NCBI GenBank assembly: GCA_001304425.1
Contig: LJTS01000083.1
Span: forward strand, 1 to 9,719
Origin: Betaproteobacteria bacterium SG8_40
Lineage (GTDB): Bacteria; Pseudomonadota; Gammaproteobacteria; Burkholderiales; Eutrophovitaceae
Length of the DNA: 9,719 bases
Reading direction: 5' to 3'
Below the pieces are notes generated by a model, which was given only the letters and a program-made list of their open reading frames with translations, had not been told where the DNA came from and did no database searches. Positions 4,982-9,719 of the stretch are shown here, piece by piece; position 1 is the first letter of the stretch; the number at the start of each line of letters is the position of its first letter. A program made the translations under genes and the position numbers.

Positions 4982-6900
4982 CTGCGTCCTCCTTGCGACA
5001 GCATCGCATCTCCCAAGGCGGTGTCCGGCACGTTGAAGCGCTTGAGGTGGACCATCAGCAAGGAAATAGCTGCCGGCGTAATGCCGGATATCCGCCCCGC
5101 CTGCCCAAGCGTTTGAGGCCTGTGCAACGCGAGCTTCTGACGCACTTCCGAGGAAAGGCCGCGCACCAGGGCATAGTCCAGGCTGTCAGGAATGCTAACT
5201 GATTCAATCTGTTCGAGCCGCGCGCATTCTTCGCGTTGCCGGTCGATGTAGCCCTTGTATTTGGTCTGGATCTCGACCTGTTCGGCAACTTGTTCATCTT
5301 CAGCCCCAGGTCCTATGCCGCTCAGTTTCATCAAGTTCCGGTAGCTGACCTCGGGACGTCGAAGGAGTTGAAGTGCCGGGTATTCGCGCTCCAGAGGTTG
5401 GCCAATCGCTTCGGTGACTTCCCGGGGCGCAAACCGGCGCGGATCAATTACCAGTTTCCCGAGACGCTCCAGTTCCGCATGAACGGCTTCCCGCTTGCGC
5501 TGGAAAGCGTCCCAACGCCGGTCGTCGACAAGGCCGAGTCGGCGGCCGGTTTCAGTCAGGCGGAAGTCGGCATTGTCCTCTCGCAGACTGAGCCGGTATT
5601 CGGCCCGGCTGGTAAACATTCGGTAGGGCTCGGTCACGCCACGGGTGACCAGATCATCAACCAGGACGCCGAGGTAAGCTTCATCCCGGCGCGGACACCA
5701 GACCGGTTTTTCTTGCACCAGCAATGCAGCGTTGATACCCGCCAGCAGTCCCTGCGCCGCTGCTTCCTCGTAGCCGGTGGTGCCGTTTATCTGTCCGGCA
5801 AAGAACAAACCGCCGATCGCTTTGGTTTCGAGCGATGTTTTCAGTGAACGCGGATCGAAGTAGTCGTATTCGATGGCATAGCCCGGCCGCAGGATATGTA
5901 CATTCTCCAGGCCCTTGATTGAATGTACGATTTTCAGTTGCACATCGAATGGAAGGCTGGTTGAAATGCCGTTCGGATAGACCTCATGGGTATCCAGCCC
6001 TTCCGGCTCGAGGAAAATCTGGTGAGACGACCGGTGGGCGAAGCGCGTGACCTTGTCTTCGATTGATGGACAATAACGCGGCCCGACACCTTCTATGATT
6101 CCCGAGTACATCGGCGACCGGTCCAGACCGGCCCGAATCGCCTCATGCGTGCGTTCATTGGTGTGCGTGATCCAGCAGGAGATCTGCCGAGGGTGCTGCG
6201 CCGGTTCGCCCAGATAGGAAAACACCGGTACCGGGTCGTCTCCCGGCTGCTGCTCGAGCAGCGAGAAATCAATGGAACGGCCATCCAGCCTGGGCGGCGT
6301 CCCTGTCTTGAGGCGACCCACGGGGAGTTTCAGTTCCCGCAGCCGATGAGCAAGGCTCAGGGACGGCGGATCTCCGGCACGGCCGGCCTGATAATTCTCG
6401 AGCCCGACATGAATCCGTCCCGACAAGAACGTGCCCGCGGTAAGAATCACCGCTCGCGCCCTGAACTGAAGGCCGATCTGGGTCACCACGCCGGCGACGC
6501 GATCTCCCTGCAGCAGTAGATCATCCACGGCTTGCTGAAACAGGGTGAGATTAGGCTGGTTCTCGAGGCGGGAACGAATGGCCCGGCGATATAACACACG
6601 ATCCGCCTGGGCACGCGTTGCCCTGACAGCCGGTCCCTTGCTCGCGTTCAGGATCCGGAACTGAATCCCTGCCTCGTCAATCGCCTGCGCCATGGCACCA
6701 CCCAGCGCATCGATTTCCTTGACGAGGTGGCCTTTGCCAATACCGCCTATCGAGGGGTTGCACGACATCTGGCCCAGGGTCTCGATGCTGTGCGTCAGCA
6801 ACAGCGTGTCGCAACCGGCGCGGGCAGCAGCCAGGGCCGCTTCGGTGCCAGCGTGACCGCCACCGATGACAATGATGTCGAATTGTTTGGGAAAAAACAC
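4978..6900 (-). CDS. mnmG: tRNA uridine-5-carboxymethylaminomethyl modification enzyme MnmG (GidA)
   Basis: Encodes 640 residues (E. coli 629). With MnmE it builds the cmnm5/nm5 group on uridine 34 of certain tRNAs, using FAD, NADH, methylene-tetrahydrofolate and glycine or ammonium. Visible: FAD-binding IGGGHAG (12-18); SCNPSIGGIGKGH (46-58) with Cys47; ASKGPAVRATRAQADR (86-101); RYCPSIEDK (275-283) with Cys277; the second FAD contact GLFFAGQINGTTGYEEA (364-380); and the helical C-terminal MnmE-binding domain, with TKYKGYI (546-552). A TTG in frame at 6924 gives eight more residues but has no ribosome-binding site. GTG at 6898-6900 has GAGAGGG 5 bases upstream, and with it both key cysteines fall at their E. 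coli positions 47 and 277. The short tail after residue 625 is longer than in E. coli and carries the rsmG ribosome-binding site. Confidence 0.97.
   Translation of the reverse strand: MFFPKQFDIIVIGGGHAGTEAALAAARAGCDTLLLTHSIETLGQMSCNPSIGGIGKGHLVKEIDALGGAMAQAIDEAGIQFRILNASKGPAVRATRAQADRVLYRRAIRSRLENQPNLTLFQQAVDDLLLQGDRVAGVVTQIGLQFRARAVILTAGTFLSGRIHVGLENYQAGRAGDPPSLSLAHRLRELKLPVGRLKTGTPPRLDGRSIDFSLLEQQPGDDPVPVFSYLGEPAQHPRQISCWITHTNERTHEAIRAGLDRSPMYSGIIEGVGPRYCPSIEDKVTRFAHRSSHQIFLEPEGLDTHEVYPNGISTSLPFDVQLKIVHSIKGLENVHILRPGYAIEYDYFDPRSLKTSLETKAIGGLFFAGQINGTTGYEEAAAQGLLAGINAALLVQEKPVWCPRRDEAYLGVLVDDLVTRGVTEPYRMFTSRAEYRLSLREDNADFRLTETGRRLGLVDDRRWDAFQRKREAVHAELERLGKLVIDPRRFAPREVTEAIGQPLEREYPALQLLRRPEVSYRNLMKLSGIGPGAEDEQVAEQVEIQTKYKGYIDRQREECARLEQIESVSIPDSLDYALVRGLSSEVRQKLALHRPQTLGQAGRISGITPAAISLLMVHLKRFNVPDTALGDAMLSQGGRS
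4988..4994 (-). promoter_or_regulatory. Perfect ribosome-binding site that fixes the TTG start of rsmG
   Basis: AAGGAGG, fully complementary to the 16S rRNA tail, lies 6 bases before the TTG at 4981 and inside the last codons of mnmG. It is the strongest such site in the window and compensates for the weak start codon. Confidence 0.8.
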
Positions 6901-6905
6901 GGCTG

Positions 6906-6912
6906 CCCTCTC
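6906..6912 (-). promoter_or_regulatory. Ribosome-binding site that fixes the GTG start of mnmG
   Basis: GAGAGGG lies 5 bases before the GTG at 6900. The alternative in-frame TTG at 6924 has only pyrimidine-rich sequence upstream, so this site argues for the shorter protein. Confidence 0.65.
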
Positions 6913-6961
6913 GAGAGCGCGCAATGATACCGGAAAGAGAATCGCGAGGGACTACCGGCTA

Positions 6962-6985
6962 CCCATGTTTCACGTGAAACATGGG
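6962..6985. other. parS centromere site 1
   Basis: The 16-base core TGTTTCACGTGAAACA (6966-6981) is a perfect palindrome identical to the widely conserved bacterial parS consensus (Bacillus and others use TGTTNCACGTGAAACA). Symmetry continues to a 24-bp perfect palindrome (CCCA before, TGGG after the core). It lies 62 bp upstream of the mnmG GTG and about 2.6 kb from parA. ParB would load here and spread. The match is directly visible; binding by this ParB is inferred from family knowledge. Confidence 0.95.
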
Positions 6986-6988
6986 AAC

Positions 6989-7017
6989 ATTCCAGTTTTC
7001 CCCGGCCGCTGGCTCAA
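6989..7017 (-). promoter_or_regulatory. Weak candidate promoter for mnmG between the two parS sites
   Basis: TTGAGC (7012-7017) and TGGAAT (6989-6994) on the minus strand are 17 bases apart, each matching four of six consensus bases. Transcription would begin near 6982, at the edge of parS site 1, so bound ParB could obstruct it. The score is low and mnmG may instead be transcribed from the yidC-mnmE side. Confidence 0.25.
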
Positions 7018-7022
7018 TACCG

Positions 7023-7040
7023 GTGTTCCACGTGGAACAC
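7023..7040. other. parS centromere site 2 (variant core)
   Basis: The core TGTTCCACGTGGAACA (7024-7039) is a perfect palindrome, extended by one pair to 18 bp. It differs from site 1 by a symmetrical change (TTTCACGTGAAA to TTCCACGTGGAA), which is the form typical of pseudomonad parS. Its centre is 58 bp from that of site 1. Both lie in the mnmE-mnmG intergenic region. Confidence 0.93.
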
Positions 7041-7091
7041 TGGCCCCCGCTGGCCACTGTTGCGGCTCTATCGGCGGTTCCGGCAGCATTT

Positions 7092-7138
7092 GCGGGCATC
7101 GATCCGGTGCATTCGGCATGCCGAACAAATTTGCCCGC
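7092..7138. repeat. Nested inverted repeats downstream of mnmE
   Basis: GCGGGCA (7092-7098) is complementary to TGCCCGC (7132-7138). Between them lies the 14-bp perfect palindrome TTCGGCATGCCGAA (7112-7125), followed by CAAATTTG (7126-7133). The structure begins 22 bp after the mnmE stop. It has no T tract on the minus strand, so it is not a standard intrinsic terminator; an RNA-stabilising hairpin or a protein site are possible. Nothing else is recognised in 7041-7160. Confidence 0.4.
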
Positions 7139-7160
7139 TACTGCTGGCAATCCGTACCCC

Positions 7161-8501
7161 TTACTTGCCGATACAGAAACGGGAGAAGATTTCTCCCAGC
7201 AAGTCGTCCGCGGAAAACTCCCCGGTGATTTGGCCGAGCGACTGCTGCGCGAGACGGAGTTCTTCGGCGCACAGTTCCAGACGTTGTATCTCCTGACTTG
7301 CTCGCTGAACATCAGCCAGCGCACGTTTCAGCGAGACAATATGGCGTTCGCGCGCCATGAAGGGAATTTCATCCGTTACGCGGCGTCCGCTCACACTCAG
7401 CAGGGTCTGCCGCAGCAAATCGATCCCGGCTCCCGACCTGGCCGATAGCCAGACCTTGTCATAATCGTCTTCGTGAACCGCCTCCGGAGTTTTCCCGGTA
7501 AGGTCTATCTTATTGATTACAATTATTTTTCTGGCCCCTGTTCGCAGCTCGACCAGCTTCTGCAGGGAACTCTCAGCGTCTGCCGCCAACACATCCCGGA
7601 TCTCCAGAACGACATCGGCCTGCTCAAGCTGTTCAAGGCTTCGCGCCACGCCGATGCGCTCGACCGGATCATCACTTTCGCGCAACCCTGCTGTATCGAT
7701 CACGTGTACCGGCAATCCGGATACCACCAACTCGCGCTGCAGGACATCCCGGGTCGTGCCGGGCACTTCGGTGACGATCGCGACCTCCTCCTCGGCGAGC
7801 CGGTTCATCAGGCTCGATTTGCCGACGTTTGGCGCGCCCGTCAACACGACGCGCAGTCCCTCTCGCAACAAGTGGCCCTGGGTCGCGGACTCGATCAGCT
7901 CGGCAATCTCGGCCTGCACCGTATGCAATCTCGAAGCAACCTGATGATGATCGACCAAATCGACCTGCTCCTCCGGGAAATCGAGTACGGCCTCGACCAG
8001 CATCCTTATCTCGACGAGTTGCGCAACGACGCAGTTAACCTTTGCCGAGAATTCTCCGGAAAGCGAGCGCTGGGCGCTGCGAACAGCGTCTGCCGAAGAC
8101 GCGTCGATCAGGTCAGCGACACTCTCCGCTTGCGCCAGATCAATCTTGTCGTTGAGGAAAGCGCGCTTGGTGAACTCACCCGGCTCGGCGACGCGCGCGC
8201 CAAGTTCAACGCAGCGCCGCAACAACATGCGCAGTACCGCGACGCCACCGTGACCCTGGAGTTCCAGCACGTCCTCGCCGGTATAAGAACGGGGCCCCGG
8301 AAAAAAGATTGCTATGCCCCGATCAATCACCCGACCGTCAGCATCGCGAAACTCGCTCAGGGCAGCGTGTCGCCCGGGAGGCAGCTGCCTAGTCAGCGAT
8401 ACCGCCAACTGCCGCGCGCCAGGGCCGGAAATCCTGACGACGCCAATGCCCGCGCGGCCGTATCCGGTAGCGACAGCCGCTATCGTGTCAGCGGCTTGCA
8501 T
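7161..8501 (-). CDS. mnmE: tRNA modification GTPase MnmE (TrmE)
   Basis: Encodes 446 residues (E. coli 454), the GTP- and potassium-dependent partner of MnmG in wobble-uridine modification. The N-terminal folate-binding domain (about 1-118) opens with DTIAAVATGYGRAGIGVVRISG and contains RSYTGEDVLELQGHGG (71-86) and EPGEFTKRAFLNDKIDL (106-122). The inserted G domain shows G1 GAPNVGKSS (222-230), G2 around PGTTRD (247-252), G3 DTAGLR (269-274), G4 NKID (330-333) and G5 SAR (353-355). The helical domain ends with the invariant CIGK (443-446), whose cysteine is needed for modification. The ATG at 8499-8501 lies inside the end of yidC (14-bp overlap) and lacks a clear ribosome-binding site, suggesting translational coupling. 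All key residues are present. Confidence 0.98.
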   Translation of the reverse strand: MQAADTIAAVATGYGRAGIGVVRISGPGARQLAVSLTRQLPPGRHAALSEFRDADGRVIDRGIAIFFPGPRSYTGEDVLELQGHGGVAVLRMLLRRCVELGARVAEPGEFTKRAFLNDKIDLAQAESVADLIDASSADAVRSAQRSLSGEFSAKVNCVVAQLVEIRMLVEAVLDFPEEQVDLVDHHQVASRLHTVQAEIAELIESATQGHLLREGLRVVLTGAPNVGKSSLMNRLAEEEVAIVTEVPGTTRDVLQRELVVSGLPVHVIDTAGLRESDDPVERIGVARSLEQLEQADVVLEIRDVLAADAESSLQKLVELRTGARKIIVINKIDLTGKTPEAVHEDDYDKVWLSARSGAGIDLLRQTLLSVSGRRVTDEIPFMARERHIVSLKRALADVQRASQEIQRLELCAEELRLAQQSLGQITGEFSADDLLGEIFSRFCIGK

Positions 8502-9719
8502 TGGCGGGCTTGGACCGCTCGATCCCCCGCGTAATGTGCCATTGCTGAGCTATGGAAAGAATGTTGTTCACAAGCCAGTAAAGCACCAGTCCCGCTGGAA
8601 AGAAGAAGAAGAACACGCTGAAAACGACCGGCATGATTTTCATGATCTTTGCCTGCACCGGGTCGGGAGGTGTTGGACTCAGCCACGACTGCACAATCAT
8701 CGACAAGCCCATCAGCACCGGCAGCACGTAATACGGGTCCTTCGCTGACAGATCGTGTATCCAGAGTATGAAGGGTGCATTACGCAACTCGACACTGGCC
8801 AGCAGTACCCAGTACAAGGCGATAAAGACCGGGATCTGGACAAGAATAGGCAGGCAACCGCCGAGCGGATTGATTTTCTCCGTCTTGTACATCTCCATCA
8901 TCGCTTGCTGCATGCGTTGGCGGTCGTCGCCGTAAGTCTCTTTCAGCGCCTGCAACTTGGGCGCCAGTACCCGCATCTTTGCCATCGACTTGTAACTCGC
9001 CGCTGACAGCGGATAGAAGATCAGCTTGATGATGACGGTCAGCAGGACAATTGCGACCCCCCAGTTGCCTACCCACCCGTGGATGGTGGAAAGCAGCCAG
9101 AACAACGGTGCAGCGATGACCGTCAGCCATCCGTAATCCACCGTCAGTTCCAGCCCGGGTGCGAGTTTCGATATTGTTTTCTGGTCCTGGGGGCCGGCAT
9201 AAAGGCGCGAGCCGATGCTGCCCTGGCCTCCGGGGGCGATCGTGGGCACCGGCTCGATTATGCCAACAGCATAGAGACCGTTATCACGGGCTTTGGTGAA
9301 ATACTCCCGCGTCGTCCCTTGTTCAGGCAACCACGCGGCAACAAAATAGTGCTGCACGATGGCCGCCCAACCGTCCTCCGCCTTCTTCGGGTATTCGACC
9401 TTTCCCTTGTCCATGTCCTCGAAATCGACTTTCGTGAACTTGGACTCTTCGGTATAGATCGCCCCGCCGGTGTAGGTCGGCTGCATCTTGGAATCACCAG
9501 CGGCAGGGTTACCGTCCCTCAGAAACTGGAAATATCCGTATGCCGACAATGGCGCACTGGTCTTGTTGACGATCTCGTAGTCGACGTCGATTACATAGCT
9601 GCCGCGATGAAAGGTATAGCGCAGAACCACTTCGTAGCCGGCCGGTTCCGCCGTTCGCAGCACGACATCGAGTTTTTCCGCACCCGGCTGCAACTCGAAA
9701 GAATCACCGTCAATCTCGA
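8488..9719 (-). CDS. yidC: Membrane protein insertase YidC, N-terminus missing
   Basis: The visible 409 residues run off the right edge without a start; comparison with the 548-residue E. coli protein suggests that roughly 140-160 N-terminal residues (first membrane helix and start of the periplasmic domain) are outside. YidC inserts membrane proteins alone or with SecYEG, including the c subunit of ATP synthase. The first ~190 visible residues are the periplasmic beta-sandwich domain; the rest is the five-helix insertase core. It shows the YGWLTVIAAPLFWLL span, IIKLIFYPLSAASYKSMAKM (the lysine replaces E. coli Arg366, as in pseudomonads, keeping the positive groove charge), NPLGGCLPILVQIPVFIALYW, WIHDLSAKDPYYVLP, SPTPPDPVQAKIMKIMP and FPAGLVLYWLVNNILSIAQQW. 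A basic tail follows. It overlaps mnmE by 14 bp. Confidence 0.97.
   Translation of the reverse strand, partial: EIDGDSFELQPGAEKLDVVLRTAEPAGYEVVLRYTFHRGSYVIDVDYEIVNKTSAPLSAYGYFQFLRDGNPAAGDSKMQPTYTGGAIYTEESKFTKVDFEDMDKGKVEYPKKAEDGWAAIVQHYFVAAWLPEQGTTREYFTKARDNGLYAVGIIEPVPTIAPGGQGSIGSRLYAGPQDQKTISKLAPGLELTVDYGWLTVIAAPLFWLLSTIHGWVGNWGVAIVLLTVIIKLIFYPLSAASYKSMAKMRVLAPKLQALKETYGDDRQRMQQAMMEMYKTEKINPLGGCLPILVQIPVFIALYWVLLASVELRNAPFILWIHDLSAKDPYYVLPVLMGLSMIVQSWLSPTPPDPVQAKIMKIMPVVFSVFFFFFPAGLVLYWLVNNILSIAQQWHITRGIERSKPANASR

Noticed and set aside
6901..7160. Replication origin in the mnmE-mnmG gap
   Set aside because: No DnaA boxes of the TTATCCACA type and no AT-rich unwinding segment were seen; parS sites explain the palindromes. 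In this gene layout oriC is usually near dnaA-rpmH, beyond the yidC end of the window.
7510..7535. AT-rich stretch as a possible unwinding element or promoter
   Set aside because: It encodes the conserved KIIVINKID segment (G4 motif) of MnmE; the base bias follows from Lys, Ile and Asn codons.
7473..8534. 353-codon plus-strand open frame opposite mnmE
   Set aside because: Antisense to a complete MnmE with all motifs; low-complexity basic composition and no ribosome-binding or family signal.
8598..8615. GAA triplet repeat near the end of yidC
   Set aside because: It encodes a phenylalanine run in the last membrane helices, a common YidC feature, and changes by triplets would keep the frame.

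Overview
The window is a single block of minus-strand housekeeping genes in the order yidC - mnmE - mnmG - rsmG - parA - parB - atpI - atpB - atpE - atpF - atpH - atpA, read from right to left. This is the classical gene order beside the chromosomal replication origin of many Gammaproteobacteria (Pseudomonas-like layout; E. coli lacks parAB). The c subunit, YidC C-terminus, ParA and MnmG all read like gammaproteobacterial proteins, with AtpE especially close to the pseudomonad type. I would assign the window to Gammaproteobacteria but not to an order or genus. The DNA is GC-rich (roughly 55-60% by eye) and codon use looks uniform, with no sign of foreign DNA, insertion sequences, tRNA or rRNA genes, or CRISPR.

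Layout. At the right edge yidC (membrane insertase, N-terminus missing) overlaps mnmE by 14 bp. A 260-bp intergenic region (6901-7160) follows. It holds two perfect palindromic parS sites of different sequence, centres 58 bp apart, plus smaller inverted repeats. Next comes the tightly packed set mnmG - rsmG - parA - parB: the mnmG/rsmG junction overlaps by 3 bp, rsmG/parA are separated by 3 bp and parA/parB by 11 bp. A 127-bp gap (2585-2711) carries a near-perfect sigma-70 promoter for the ATP synthase operon. The operon then runs off the left edge just inside atpA.

How the genes work together. MnmE and MnmG are the two subunits of the tRNA wobble-uridine modification enzyme, and RsmG methylates 16S rRNA. 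ParA and ParB segregate the chromosome, and ParB loads at parS; here two parS sites lie only about 2 to 3 kb upstream of parAB on the same block. YidC inserts membrane proteins, including the F0 c subunit encoded at the other end of the window. AtpI, B, E, F and H are membrane and stalk parts (and assembly factor) of a proton-type F1F0 ATP synthase. All genes point leftward, which fits leading-strand transcription if oriC lies to the right of yidC, as is usual for this layout; no DnaA-box cluster was seen inside the window.

I found no convincing undescribed system. The best points for a second look are the paired, non-identical parS sites at the mnmG promoter region, the odd leader of atpI (a possible 17-codon upstream ORF coupled to atpI, with the only good ribosome-binding sequence far from the atpI start), several non-ATG starts supported by strong ribosome-binding sites, and an 11-bp tandem duplication in the parB linker.
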